Assembly (NCBI GenBank): GCA_965229005.1 | Contig: CBDDIP010000002.1 | Span: forward strand, 496,001-560,000 | DNA from: CBDDIP01 sp965229005 | Lineage (GTDB): Bacteria > Actinomycetota > Acidimicrobiia > Acidimicrobiales > Ilumatobacteraceae | Direction: 5' to 3' | Length of the DNA stretch: 64,000 nt | Notes under the pieces: generated by a model | What the model saw: only the letters and a program-made list of their open reading frames with translations | Told to the model about the DNA's origin: nothing | Database searches by the model: none | Program-made: the position numbers and the translations under genes | Part shown: in pieces, positions 1 through 10,626 of the stretch | Layout of the letters: each line of letters opens with the position of its first letter | Numbering within the stretch: position 1 is the first letter of the stretch

Positions 1-2
1 CG

Positions 3-1553
3 CAGATGATCGACCTGGCCGACTTCTCGTGGACCGACGCGGGGTGGCACGGCTTCGACCTCGGCGAGGCCGTGATCATGGAGATCCACGTCGGGACGTT
101 CACCGACGACGGCACCTATGACGCCGCGATCGGGCGGCTCGCCCACCTCGTCGGGCTCGGCGTCAACACGGTCGAGCTGATGCCCGTGGCGTCGTTCCCC
201 GGCGCGCACGGCTGGGGCTACGACGGCGTCGGGTTGTTCGCCGTGCACGAGCCGTCGGGGGGCCCGCGCGCCCTGCAGCGCTTCGTCGATGCCTGCCACG
301 GGCGAGGGCTGGCCGTGGTGATCGACGTCGTGTACAACCACCTCGGCCCGTCCGGCAACCACCTCCCGAAGCTCGGCCCGTACTTCACCGATCACCACGT
401 CACGCCGTGGGGTCAGGCCGTGAACTACGACACCGAGGGATCGGACGAGGTGCGCCGCTTCGTCGTCGACAACGCGGTCCAGTGGGTTCGCGACTTCCAC
501 GCCGACGGCCTGCGGCTCGACGCCGTCCACGAGGTGCACGACGAGACCACGCCGCACATCCTTCGCGAGATCGCCGAGGCGGTCCACGCGGTCGGCGTGG
601 CGGAGAACCGAACCACGTGGGTGATCGCCGAGACCATGTCCACCGACTCGACGATCGTGCGGCCAGTCGCCGACGGCGGCTTCGGTCTCGACGCGGTGTG
701 GAACGACGACTTCCACCACGCCCTGCACGTTGCCCTGACCGACGAGCGTCAGGGCTACTACGAGCCGTACGAGGGACTGGCCGACCTGGCCAGGTGCCTC
801 AACGAGGTGGTGTGCACCGAACTGCGTCCGCTGCCGGAGGGCACCCCACCGCGCCCGATCGGCGACCTCGATCGTGGCCATTTCGTCGTCTGCGCGCAGA
901 ACCACGATCAGATCGGCAACCGTGCCGTCGGCGATCGCCTCGTCCACCTCGTCGGGGTGCGCCGAGCGCAGATCGCGGCCGCGCTCGTGCTGACCTCGCC
1001 GTTCGTGCCGCTGCTGTTCCAGGGCGAGGACTGGGGTGCCAGCACGCCGTTCCAGTACTTCACCGACCACGACGATCCGGAACTGGCCGCCGCCGTGCGC
1101 GACGGCCGACGCAACGAGTTCGGTGCCTTCGGATGGGATCCCGACGCCGTGCCCGACCCGCAAGACGTCGCCACGCGCGGTCGTTCGGTGCTGCGCTGGG
1201 ACGAGCGCGACGACGAGCCCCACGACGGCCTCGAGCGCTGGCACCGTGCGCTGCTCGGTCTGCGCGCCGCCCACGTGGCCTTGCGCGACCACGCCACCAC
1301 CGCCACCTCGGCGCGCGCCGATGCGGCGCGCGGATGGTTGCGCGTGCAGCGCGGCGACGTGATCGTCGTCGTCAACCTCGGCGGCCGTCAGCGCATCGAC
1401 CTCGAGCTGGACGACGAGGGGCCGGGCACGACGTCCGTGCTGCTGAGCAACGACCCGACCGCAGTGCTCGACCACGGCGATCACACCACGACGATCGAGC
1501 TCGACGACGACAGCGTCGTCCTGCTGACGACATCACCGAAGAGGAGCAATTGA
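3..1553 (+). CDS. treZ: Malto-oligosyltrehalose trehalohydrolase, 5' truncated by window edge
   Basis: GH13 enzyme that releases trehalose from the maltooligosyl-trehalose made by TreY, in the cytoplasm. The reading frame is open from the first full codon, so the N-terminal carbohydrate-binding part lies outside the window. Counting from the first Met in the window, the barrel shows the VIDVVYNH block (about 106-112), the nucleophile Asp172 in LRLDAVH, the acid Glu209 in VIAET and Asp301 in AQNHDQIG. This is the usual GH13 triad, and the FPGAHGWGYDG stretch is typical of TreZ. Its TGA overlaps the ATG of glgX by one base (TGATG), which points to translational coupling. treY is presumably upstream, outside the window. 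Confidence 0.93.
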   Translation, partial: QMIDLADFSWTDAGWHGFDLGEAVIMEIHVGTFTDDGTYDAAIGRLAHLVGLGVNTVELMPVASFPGAHGWGYDGVGLFAVHEPSGGPRALQRFVDACHGRGLAVVIDVVYNHLGPSGNHLPKLGPYFTDHHVTPWGQAVNYDTEGSDEVRRFVVDNAVQWVRDFHADGLRLDAVHEVHDETTPHILREIAEAVHAVGVAENRTTWVIAETMSTDSTIVRPVADGGFGLDAVWNDDFHHALHVALTDERQGYYEPYEGLADLARCLNEVVCTELRPLPEGTPPRPIGDLDRGHFVVCAQNHDQIGNRAVGDRLVHLVGVRRAQIAAALVLTSPFVPLLFQGEDWGASTPFQYFTDHDDPELAAAVRDGRRNEFGAFGWDPDAVPDPQDVATRGRSVLRWDERDDEPHDGLERWHRALLGLRAAHVALRDHATTATSARADAARGWLRVQRGDVIVVVNLGGRQRIDLELDDEGPGTTSVLLSNDPTAVLDHGDHTTTIELDDDSVVLLTTSPKRSN

Positions 1554-3658
1554 TGAGGATCTGGCCAGGGCAGTCGACTCCACTGGGAGCAACGTTCGAC
1601 GGCGTCGGCACGAACATCGCCGTCTTCTCGGACGTGGCCGAGTCCATCGAGGTGTGCGTGTTCGACGACGACGGCAACGAGGAGCGCGCCCAGCTGCCCG
1701 AGCGGTCCGGTTCGATCTTCCACGGCTACCTCCCCGACGTCGGCGCGGGTGCGCGCTACGGCATTCGCGTGCACGGCCCGTACGACCCGGCGAGCGGGGC
1801 ACGGTGCGATCCGAGCAAGCTGCTGCTCGATCCGTACGCATGCGCGATCGACGGGCCGGTGCAGTGGGACCCGTCGGTGTTCGCCTACGACTTCGACGAC
1901 CCGGATCAGCGCAACGAGGCAGACAGCGGCGCGTTCGCACCGAAGGGCGTCGTCGTCAGCCCGTACTTCGACTGGGAGAGCGACCGCCTGCTGCGCACGC
2001 CGTGGAGCGACACGGTGATCTACGAGGTCCACGTGAAGGGCGCCACTGAGCTGCACCCCGGCATCGAGGAGTCGATGCGCGGCACCTACGCCGGCCTCTC
2101 CCATCCGGCCTTCATCGACCACCTGACCAACCTCGGCGTCACCGCGGTCGAGCTGCTGCCGGTGCACCAGTTCGTGCACGAGCAGCACCTGCTGGATCGC
2201 GGGCTGCGCAACTACTGGGGCTACCACACCATCGGCTACTTCGCCCCGCACGACGAGTACTCCAGCCGCGGCAGCGGCGGCGCGCAGGTCACCGAGTTCA
2301 AGCAGATGGTCAAGACGCTGCACCAGGCAGGCATCGAGGTGATCCTCGACGTCGTCTACAACCACACTGCGGAGGGCAACCACCTCGGTCCGACGCTGTC
2401 GTTCCGTGGCCTCGACAACGCCGGCTACTACCGGCTGATGGCCGACGAGCCGCAGTTCTACATGGACTACACGGGCACCGGGAACACACTCAACATGCGC
2501 CAGCCGCACGTGCTGCAGATGGTGATGGACAGCCTGCGGTACTGGGTGACGGAGATGCACGTCGATGGGTTCCGCTTCGACCTCGCGTCGGCGCTCGCCC
2601 GCAGCCTCCACGAGGTCGACCGCCTGTCCGCGTTCTTCGACCTCGTGCAGCAGGACCCGGTGATCAACACGGTGAAGCTGATCGCCGAGCCGTGGGACAT
2701 CGGCGACGGCGGCTACCAGGTCGGCAACTTCCCGGCGCAGTGGGCGGAGTGGAACGGTCGCTATCGCGACTGCGTCCGAGACCACTGGGCCGGCTCGCCG
2801 CACGGCCTCGGCGAGCTCGCCTACCGGCTCACCGGGTCCAGTGATCTGTACGAGGCGGCCGGTCGCCGCCCGCACGCCAGCGTCAACTTCATCACCGCCC
2901 ACGACGGCTTCACGTTGCGCGACCTCGTCTCCTACAACGAGCGCCACAACGAGGCCAACGGCGAGGACAACAACGACGGTGAGTCGCACAACCGCGGCTG
3001 GAACTGTGGCGCCGAAGGCCCGACGGACGACGACGGTGTCAACGTGCTGCGCTCCCGCCAGCAGCGCAACCTGCTGACGACGATGCTGCTCTCGCAGGGC
3101 GTGCCGATGATCCTCGGCGGCGACGAGATCGGTCGCACGCAGGGCGGCAACAACAACGGGTACTGCCAGGACAACGAGATCAGCTGGTACCACTGGGACG
3201 AGGTCGACGAGGACCTGTTGGCGTTCGTCGGGCACCTCATCCACCTCCGTCGCGCGCACAAGGTGTTCCGCCGTCGCCAGTTCTTCCAGGGTCGCCCGTT
3301 GCGCGGCGACGACATCGGCGACGTGGCGTGGCTGCAGCCCGATGGCACGACCATGTCGGACGACGAGTGGAACGACAGCGCCGTGAAGGCGATGACCGTG
3401 TTCCTCAGCGGCGTCGACATCGAGACCGACGCACGCGGCGAACTGGTCCAGGACGATTCGTTCCTCGTGATGGTCAACGGCGCTGCCGAGCCCGTCGACT
3501 TCACCGTGCCCAAGCACCTTCCGGATCTGTCGTGGCACGTCGTGGTCGACACCGCTGCGTCGGCGGTCGGCGACGACGATCGCCAGTTCGTCGGCGGCGA
3601 TCCGATCTCGCTCGTCGACCGATCGGTGCTCGTGCTGCGCAGCTCGCCTGCCACCTGA
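1553..3658 (+). CDS. glgX: Glycogen debranching enzyme GlgX/TreX
   Basis: Cytoplasmic alpha-1,6-glucosidase of the isoamylase type, 701 residues, which debranches glycogen or branched maltodextrin to feed TreY/TreZ. It has an N-terminal CBM48-like domain (about 1-130) and a GH13 barrel with nucleophile Asp343 (DGFRFDLASALAR), acid Glu379 (LIAEPWDIG) and Asp451 (ITAHDGFTLRDL). The NERHNEANGEDNNDG loop is diagnostic of the GlgX/TreX family. The ATG at 1553 is chosen because it overlaps the treZ stop and starts the conserved N-terminus. The larger open frame upstream of it is only the shadow of treZ. Confidence 0.95.
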   Translation: MRIWPGQSTPLGATFDGVGTNIAVFSDVAESIEVCVFDDDGNEERAQLPERSGSIFHGYLPDVGAGARYGIRVHGPYDPASGARCDPSKLLLDPYACAIDGPVQWDPSVFAYDFDDPDQRNEADSGAFAPKGVVVSPYFDWESDRLLRTPWSDTVIYEVHVKGATELHPGIEESMRGTYAGLSHPAFIDHLTNLGVTAVELLPVHQFVHEQHLLDRGLRNYWGYHTIGYFAPHDEYSSRGSGGAQVTEFKQMVKTLHQAGIEVILDVVYNHTAEGNHLGPTLSFRGLDNAGYYRLMADEPQFYMDYTGTGNTLNMRQPHVLQMVMDSLRYWVTEMHVDGFRFDLASALARSLHEVDRLSAFFDLVQQDPVINTVKLIAEPWDIGDGGYQVGNFPAQWAEWNGRYRDCVRDHWAGSPHGLGELAYRLTGSSDLYEAAGRRPHASVNFITAHDGFTLRDLVSYNERHNEANGEDNNDGESHNRGWNCGAEGPTDDDGVNVLRSRQQRNLLTTMLLSQGVPMILGGDEIGRTQGGNNNGYCQDNEISWYHWDEVDEDLLAFVGHLIHLRRAHKVFRRRQFFQGRPLRGDDIGDVAWLQPDGTTMSDDEWNDSAVKAMTVFLSGVDIETDARGELVQDDSFLVMVNGAAEPVDFTVPKHLPDLSWHVVVDTAASAVGDDDRQFVGGDPISLVDRSVLVLRSSPAT

Positions 3659-3679
3659 GGGTGATCCTGGTCACGACGC

Positions 3680-4126
3680 GTGTGCACCCGTGGAACCGGT
3701 GGGTATGCGAACGGTGTGGAACGACGTGGCGCAACACGACTGGATGTGGCACCGATCATCCGCATCGCAGCGCACCACGAGCGGCGTCTTCCACCTGCAG
3801 CGGCGATCAACGTGTCCGACCGCGGGATGCTCGTCAGCTTCGACGAGCCCGTCGGGCTGATGCTCGGTGAGACGGTGGTTGCATCGCTCGCCGATCGCAT
3901 CGACGCACACGAGTCCGATGATCCCGATGCAGCCGCGGCGTGGACGCACGTCGTCGGTCGCGTCACGCGCACAGCCCGGGGCGAGGACTTCCGCACGTAC
4001 ATCGCCGTGGAGTTCGACGAGCGCTACCGATCGGCCGCGGCGAGCCTGTTGACCGTGCTCACGCCCGACGACGACGTGCGTTCAGCGGGCGACGGGGATC
4101 TCGGCCCAGACGATCTTGCCCTGTGA
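3680..4126 (+). CDS. PilZ-domain protein (putative c-di-GMP receptor)
   Basis: Small single-domain protein of about 148 residues. The two parts of the PilZ c-di-GMP signature are visible: RxxxR at residues 16-20 (RGATR) and NxSxxG at 44-49 (NVSDRG). Spacing and length fit a stand-alone PilZ domain, so a cytoplasmic receptor role is likely but the output is unknown. The start is uncertain: GTG at 3680 is the longest choice and GTG at 3716 would begin just before the RxxxR motif. Its 3' end overlaps the convergent RsbW-like gene by about 45 nt. GGDEF and EAL proteins elsewhere in the window could serve the same signal. Confidence 0.7.
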   Translation: MCTRGTGGYANGVERRGATRLDVAPIIRIAAHHERRLPPAAAINVSDRGMLVSFDEPVGLMLGETVVASLADRIDAHESDDPDAAAAWTHVVGRVTRTARGEDFRTYIAVEFDERYRSAAASLLTVLTPDDDVRSAGDGDLGPDDLAL

Positions 4127-4444
4127 CGTCGGCTTGATGCCCCAGCGGGTGCTGAGCTCGGCGACGATCGGGATGCCGCGGCCACCCTGCTCGCTCGGCG
4201 CCGCGACGCTCACGGCACCACCGGCGAAGTCCTCGACCTCCAGGCGCTGGACGTCGCCGGCCAGCCAGACCCGCATCACCCCGCCGCTGCGCGTGTGGCG
4301 CACGACGTTGGTGACGAGCTCACTGGCGATGAGCAGTGCGTCGGCGCTGACGATCGAGCGCACCCGCTCGCGGCACGTGCGCGGTGCAGTTGCCATGTTC
4401 TCGAACTGAACCGTGAGGTCCGGCGCCGGCTGCTTGCGGGCCAT
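4082..4444 (-). CDS. ATP-binding anti-sigma-type regulator (RsbW/SpoIIAB-like HATPase)
   Basis: 120-residue GHKL-type ATPase domain. The N-box is visible as ASELVTNVVRH (about 40-50), followed by a GGRGIPIV nucleotide-lid segment (about 87-94). Such proteins are serine kinases that bind a sigma factor or phosphorylate a STAS antagonist. Its ATG overlaps the stop of the STAS gene just upstream (TGATG), so the two are probably made together as a partner-switching pair. No cognate SigB-type sigma factor is adjacent; the target is unknown. The start at 4444 is preferred over the longer frame, whose upstream part lies inside the STAS gene. Confidence 0.8.
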   Translation of the reverse strand: MARKQPAPDLTVQFENMATAPRTCRERVRSIVSADALLIASELVTNVVRHTRSGGVMRVWLAGDVQRLEVEDFAGGAVSVAAPSEQGGRGIPIVAELSTRWGIKPTSQGKIVWAEIPVAR

Positions 4445-4770
4445 CACGGCTCGCCACCCGGTGCTGACTCGAACGGACACATGTCGACCACGCCGGTGAT
4501 CTGGAAGACGCGCATCGGTTCGGGTTGCACGTTGCGGAGCGTGACGCCGCCGCCCGTGGTGCGTCGGCGATGGATGGTGGTGGCGATGACGTTGACGCCG
4601 GATGAGTCCATGAACGGCACGCCGGACATGTCGATCGTCAGGTTCACCGTGGCGATCTCGTCGACCGCAGCGCGCACCTGTGGAGCTGTCGACATGTCGA
4701 GGTCGCCCGACAGCACGAGAAACGTGCGGTCGTCCTCCGCGTAGCTTGCCAAGCCGAAGTCGGCTGACAT
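4444..4770 (-). CDS. STAS-domain anti-sigma factor antagonist (RsbV/SpoIIAA-like)
   Basis: 108-residue STAS domain. The hallmark DSSG (55-58) lies in the MSGVPFMDSSGVNVI segment, and Ser56 is the predicted phosphorylation site by homology to SpoIIAA Ser58. It probably opposes the RsbW-like protein encoded next, with which it overlaps by one base. A GAAGG ribosome binding site lies about nine bases before the ATG at 4770; an in-frame ATG two codons upstream is an alternative. The pair lies between a PilZ gene and katE, which may hint at a stress role, but this is inference from position only. Confidence 0.85.
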   Translation of the reverse strand: MSADFGLASYAEDDRTFLVLSGDLDMSTAPQVRAAVDEIATVNLTIDMSGVPFMDSSGVNVIATTIHRRRTTGGGVTLRNVQPEPMRVFQITGVVDMCPFESAPGGEP

Positions 4771-4865
4771 CCACATCCACCCTTCATCGCACCGTCGTCC
4801 GAACGCTGCAACCCTACGCCGGACGGGTGAGCGAGCCGAGCCACGTGCCCGGCTCGCTCTCCGGG

Positions 4866-6986
<2,121 letters not shown>

Positions 6987-6989
6987 GGG

Positions 6990-7268
6990 TCAGCCGTCGA
7001 TCTCGTGGAGCTCTTCGTCGGCTGCCACCGGTGCGCCGTCGGTGATCGGGGTCTCCTCGGTGATCGCGGCGCGTTCCCACACCTCGGGCTCCTCCTGCTC
7101 AGTCCGTTCCGCGAACGACTCGTCGGTGACGTCGGCATCGGCGAATTGGATGCCGTGCGGTCGATCGGGTGCGGCCTCGATGCCTGCTTCGTCGCTCGTC
7201 ACCGGATCCGTGCCGGTGACCTCTTCGTCAATGCCTTCTGCGCCTGCTTGGGTGTCGTCATCGCTCAT
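6990..7268 (-). CDS. Small acidic hypothetical protein upstream of katE
   Basis: 92-residue protein, strongly acidic (many Asp/Glu), without a membrane segment, signal peptide or recognisable motif. It probably is largely disordered. It is accepted as real because its codon use matches its neighbours, it starts with ATG and fills the space between the membrane protein gene and katE. The gene ends three bases before the katE start, so the two are probably expressed together. A role linked to catalase or oxidative stress is only suggested by position. Confidence 0.6.
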   Translation of the reverse strand: MSDDDTQAGAEGIDEEVTGTDPVTSDEAGIEAAPDRPHGIQFADADVTDESFAERTEQEEPEVWERAAITEETPITDGAPVAADEELHEIDG

Positions 7269-7297
7269 GCGGGGGACGTTCCCATCGCCGCCCGATC

Positions 7298-9508
7298 TCA
7301 ACCCGTCGGTGCAGGCTCGACGCGATCTTCCACCCGATCGAGCGATCCGCCGCGCACTTCGGTGAGCACGACCTTGGCGACGCCGAGCGCAGGACCGGCG
7401 AGCACGGCCCCGACGAAGCCGGCCAGCACCCCGCCCACGAGCGCACCGATCATCGTCACCAGGGGCGGCAGGTTGACGGCACGACTGCCGACGACGGGTT
7501 GGATGACGTGGTTCTCGAACGTCTGGTACGTGATGAACGCACCGAGCGCGATCAGGCCGGTCACCGGCGACTGCCCGAACGCCAGCACCACGAGTGGCAT
7601 CCCTCCGGCGAACCCGCCGATCTGCGGGATCACGTTCCATGCCGCAGCCCAGAGACCGAGCAGCGGCGCCAGCGGCACACCGAGAGCGAGCGCCAGCAAC
7701 ATCACGACCGTGCCGTTGAGGGTGGCGACGAACGCCGAGGCAGCAGCCACGTTGGAGATCGCACGGTACGCAGCGCGGCCCAGCCGGTCGGCGGTGCGTC
7801 GTCGTTCGACAGGAACACGATGGTGCGCAGCGGCGACGAGGCGCGGCCCGTCGAGCAACGCAGCGAGCAGCGTGGCGATCAGCCACAGCGCGCCGACCGC
7901 TCCACTGCCCGCGGCGCTGACGACGCGGTCGACGGCGTTCGAGTCACCGATGCGGTCGGGCAGGTCCTCGATCCACTGCTCCACCTTGTCGGAGGCGTCG
8001 TTGTTGCGCAGCCAGCTCCCGGCGAACGGGAGTGATTCCAGGCTCTCGACGGTCTTCGGCGCGTCCTCGACGACCGAACCGGCGGTGTCGGTGACGGACG
8101 GTCCGCTGAGCGCGATGACACCGCCCGCGGCGGCCAGCATGGTGACCAGGACGAGGGTCACGGCGAGGACGCGCGGCAGGTGCAGCCGTCGTTCGACCGC
8201 AGCTGCGGGGCGATCGATGCCGAATGCGATGAAGGTGCCGATGACGAGCCAGATCAGCACGGCGGCGGCTCCCGTGCCGGCGCGGAACAGCGCCCACGTC
8301 GCGACCACGAGCGCCCAGGCAGCGATCGCCGTGCGCGTGGAGAGCTCGGCGCGCAGCACGCCGCCGGCGCGGCGGGCCACGACGCGCTCGACATCGTCGC
8401 GCTCTGCCTCGGCGTCGTCGTCGACCAGCGCGAGGGTCACCGCAGTCGCGCCGCTCGCCGCAGGCGTCAGCATCGCGGCGGCCATCGCGACCAGGAGCAG
8501 ACCGACCAGCGCGCCGGGCACGCCGAGCAACGAGTTGCCGACGGCCAACCCGATGAGCGCGAGCAGAGGTCCGACGTGCAGCGACCGGTGCACCCACAGG
8601 TGCCGAGCGACGCGATCGGCCACGACGGCGACGACGCCGATGGCGATCGTCAGCTGCCACGGGTTGTCGGTGGCGAAGGCCAGCGCGACCACGGGCGTCC
8701 AGGCGATGACGCCGCCGACGACGGGCACCGTGATCGCCACCGCCACCCAGGCGCCGACGGTGATCGCACCGGGGACGCCGAGGACGTGGACGAGCAGGCC
8801 GGCGAACGCACCGTGCAGCAGGCTGACGACCAACGTGCGGCGCACGAACGAGCCACCTCGGCCGATCGCCGCGTGAACGCCACGGTGCAGTGCCTCGCGA
8901 CGCGACGCGCGACGCACGGTGCCGATGACGTTGGCGATCAGGTGCCGTCCACCGGAGATCATGAAGGCGGCGAGCACGGCGACGATGATCACGCGCGCGA
9001 CCTCGCCGGCAGCGCCGATCGGATCATCGACGCCGAGCACCCATCGCGAGGCGGCGCCGTCGAACGTGCGGCTCACCCGCTCGCCGAGATCGAGCGACGT
9101 GGCGATGCGATCGCCCGTGCCGCCGTTGGGCAGCTGCTCGATCGACGACTGCAGCGCTCGGGACAGAGCGCTCGACTGCCGGTCGAGGTCCCACGTGACC
9201 AGCGCGACGATCGCGATGACTGTGGCGACGCCGAGCAGGGTGACGAGTCCGATCGCCGCGCCGCGTGGCATCACGCGCTGGAGCGCAGCTACCAACGGCC
9301 AGGCCAGAACGGCCACGGCAAACGCGATGGCGACGAGCGCGATCGCGTCGCCACCGCGTTCGATCATCACGATGCCGGCGACGATCGCCAGCACGAGCGC
9401 GACGAGCCGCGCCAGTCCGCTGGCGGGGACGAGCACGGCGTAGGTCGGGAGGGTGTCGTCGGCAGGCCGGTTCACCCGCCGTGCGTACCCACTCGGGGGG
9501 CGAGCCAT
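7298..9508 (-). CDS. Tandem-duplicated AI-2E/PerM family membrane protein
   Basis: About 736 residues and many membrane segments. Two AI-2E (PerM/TqsA-like) domains seem to lie in one chain. The first covers about residues 20-370, with the typical long amphipathic stretch after the second helix. The second covers about 400-720 and includes ALLDGPRL, WNVIPQIGGFAGGMPLVVLAF and TYQTFENHVIQPVVGSRAVNLPP, the conserved C-terminal core. Family members are normally about 350 residues with one domain. The first copy is more diverged. The start is uncertain: ATG 9508 is used, and GTG 9475 is possible. Substrate is unknown; family members have been linked to autoinducer export or Na+/H+ antiport. Confidence 0.82.
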   Translation of the reverse strand: MARPPSGYARRVNRPADDTLPTYAVLVPASGLARLVALVLAIVAGIVMIERGGDAIALVAIAFAVAVLAWPLVAALQRVMPRGAAIGLVTLLGVATVIAIVALVTWDLDRQSSALSRALQSSIEQLPNGGTGDRIATSLDLGERVSRTFDGAASRWVLGVDDPIGAAGEVARVIIVAVLAAFMISGGRHLIANVIGTVRRASRREALHRGVHAAIGRGGSFVRRTLVVSLLHGAFAGLLVHVLGVPGAITVGAWVAVAITVPVVGGVIAWTPVVALAFATDNPWQLTIAIGVVAVVADRVARHLWVHRSLHVGPLLALIGLAVGNSLLGVPGALVGLLLVAMAAAMLTPAASGATAVTLALVDDDAEAERDDVERVVARRAGGVLRAELSTRTAIAAWALVVATWALFRAGTGAAAVLIWLVIGTFIAFGIDRPAAAVERRLHLPRVLAVTLVLVTMLAAAGGVIALSGPSVTDTAGSVVEDAPKTVESLESLPFAGSWLRNNDASDKVEQWIEDLPDRIGDSNAVDRVVSAAGSGAVGALWLIATLLAALLDGPRLVAAAHHRVPVERRRTADRLGRAAYRAISNVAAASAFVATLNGTVVMLLALALGVPLAPLLGLWAAAWNVIPQIGGFAGGMPLVVLAFGQSPVTGLIALGAFITYQTFENHVIQPVVGSRAVNLPPLVTMIGALVGGVLAGFVGAVLAGPALGVAKVVLTEVRGGSLDRVEDRVEPAPTG

Positions 9509-9568
9509 GCGCGCCACCCGAGTCGGCAGGCGCGTCTCGTCCTGCCGCGATCGGGGTACCACATCGCC

Positions 9569-9661
9569 ATGCTTCCCATCCTCGCCGCCGGCGTCTACAT
9601 CGGTGGAGGGTTCCTCCTCCTCGTCCTCCTCATCGTCGTGATCGTGCTGATCCTGCGATGA
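9569..9661 (+). CDS. 30-residue single-pass hydrophobic peptide
   Basis: Tiny frame of 30 codons: MLPILAAGVYIGGG followed by a run of Leu/Val/Ile up to a single C-terminal Arg. It reads as a single membrane helix with a glycine-rich start. Its TGA overlaps the ATG of the following lipoprotein gene (ATGA at 9658-9661), which is the main reason to accept it as translated. The pattern resembles small membrane peptides such as the YjcZ type of Firmicutes, but homology cannot be claimed at this length. It is divergent from the AI-2E gene with about 60 bases between them. Confidence 0.5.
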   Translation: MLPILAAGVYIGGGFLLLVLLIVVIVLILR

Positions 9662-9897
9662 CGCGGCGTTCGGTGCTCGGCCTCACCGCGGCGTTGCTGA
9701 TCCCGATGGCGACCCTTGCCGCGTGCGGCAGCGACAGCGACGGACCGAACCCGACCACGCCCGCCGGTTCCGCCGTTCCGACCAGCCTGACGCCCACGCA
9801 GGGCTCCGCCGTCGATGACAACAACGGCAACGGTGACGGCAACGGCGGTGGTGGCGACGGCGGTGGCGGAGCCCCCGTCGGCTCCGGCGGCGGCTGA
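9658..9897 (+). CDS. Small Gly/Asn-rich lipoprotein
   Basis: 79-residue precursor with a basic n-region, a hydrophobic stretch and the lipobox TLAAC (Cys23), so the mature part should be lipid-anchored outside the membrane. The mature chain is low complexity: Thr/Pro-rich, then Asn/Gly/Asp and a final Gly-rich tail. No fold or function is recognisable. It is translationally coupled to the 30-residue membrane peptide. The gene ends just before a 43-nt palindrome that lies between it and the convergent aquaporin gene. Confidence 0.72.
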   Translation: MTRRSVLGLTAALLIPMATLAACGSDSDGPNPTTPAGSAVPTSLTPTQGSAVDDNNGNGDGNGGGGDGGGGAPVGSGGG

Positions 9898-9911
9898 CTC
9901 ACGCGCACGAG

Positions 9912-9954
9912 TTGGATGTCTGACGCGCGGCTGTGCCGCGCGTCAGACATCCAG
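9912..9954. repeat. 43-nt palindrome, copy A (convergent gene end)
   Basis: Arms of 20 nt with a 3-nt loop (TGT at 9932-9934). The inner 19 pairs, from TGGATGTCTGACGCGCGGC outward, are perfect. It lies between the lipoprotein gene and the convergent aquaporin gene. On the minus strand its outer arm encodes the aquaporin C-terminal residues Leu-Asp-Val and stop. It is a strong candidate for a bidirectional terminator, but no U-rich tail follows on either strand. Confidence 0.85.
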
Positions 9955-10626
9955 TTCGGCGTCCCGCGGGTAGAGGACTCGGATCAGACCGAAGGCGATG
10001 AGACTTCCGACGATCTGCATCACGATGAACATCGGAGCGGACGAAGGTCGGATGCCGGCGAACGAATCGGACAGCATCCGAGCGACGGTGACGGCCGGGT
10101 TGGCGAAGCTCGTCGAGGACGTGAACCAGTACGCGCCGCCGATCCATGCGCCCACCGCGAACGGAACGACGTTGCTGCGGCCCGCATGCAGGCACCCGTG
10201 GATGACGAGCAGCAGGCCGACGGTGGCCACGACCTCCGAGAGCCAGTGGGCGCCCGACGACCGATCGTGCGTCGACAGGTTGATCGGGTCGAGCTGGAAC
10301 ATCACGTTGGCTATGACAGTGCCGACGCACGCGCCGAACGTCTGCGTCACCGCATACAGCGCCGCGTCGCGCGTCGAGATCGCGCCGCGGAGGCGGTCGA
10401 CGAGCGTCACGACCGGGTTGAAGTGAGCACCGGAGACTGCTCCGAACATGAGGATCAGTCCGACGAGTGCGCCGGCGGTGGCGATCGAGTTCTCGAGGAG
10501 CTGCAGACCGACGTCGCTCGACAGCCGCTGCGCCATGATGCCCGACCCGACGACGGCGATGATGAGAAAGGCACTTCCGACGGCCTCGGCCAGCAACCGT
10601 CGGCCGATGGGGATGGGTGCGGTCAT
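9943..10626 (-). CDS. Aquaporin/MIP family channel (AqpS-like)
   Basis: 227-residue six-helix membrane channel. Both half-helix motifs are present: NPV at 70-72 (HFNPVVT) and NPA at 176-178 (FANPAVT). In arsenic operons such channels (AqpS in Sinorhizobium) let arsenite leave the cell after ArsC reduction. Here the gene overlaps the ArsR-ArsC fusion gene by ATGA, which supports that role. Thus arsenite export would use a channel rather than an ArsB/Acr3 pump, neither of which is seen. The last residues Leu-Asp-Val and the stop are read from the palindromic repeat. Confidence 0.88.
   Translation of the reverse strand: MTAPIPIGRRLLAEAVGSAFLIIAVVGSGIMAQRLSSDVGLQLLENSIATAGALVGLILMFGAVSGAHFNPVVTLVDRLRGAISTRDAALYAVTQTFGACVGTVIANVMFQLDPINLSTHDRSSGAHWLSEVVATVGLLLVIHGCLHAGRSNVVPFAVGAWIGGAYWFTSSTSFANPAVTVARMLSDSFAGIRPSSAPMFIVMQIVGSLIAFGLIRVLYPRDAELDV

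Noticed and set aside
1481..3538. Minus-strand open frame opposite glgX
   Set aside because: Shadow frame; glgX has full catalytic motifs on the other strand.
7298..9508. Calling the AI-2E-type protein an autoinducer-2 transporter
   Set aside because: The family name does not fix the substrate; members include ion antiporters, and no luxS or lsr genes are present in the window.
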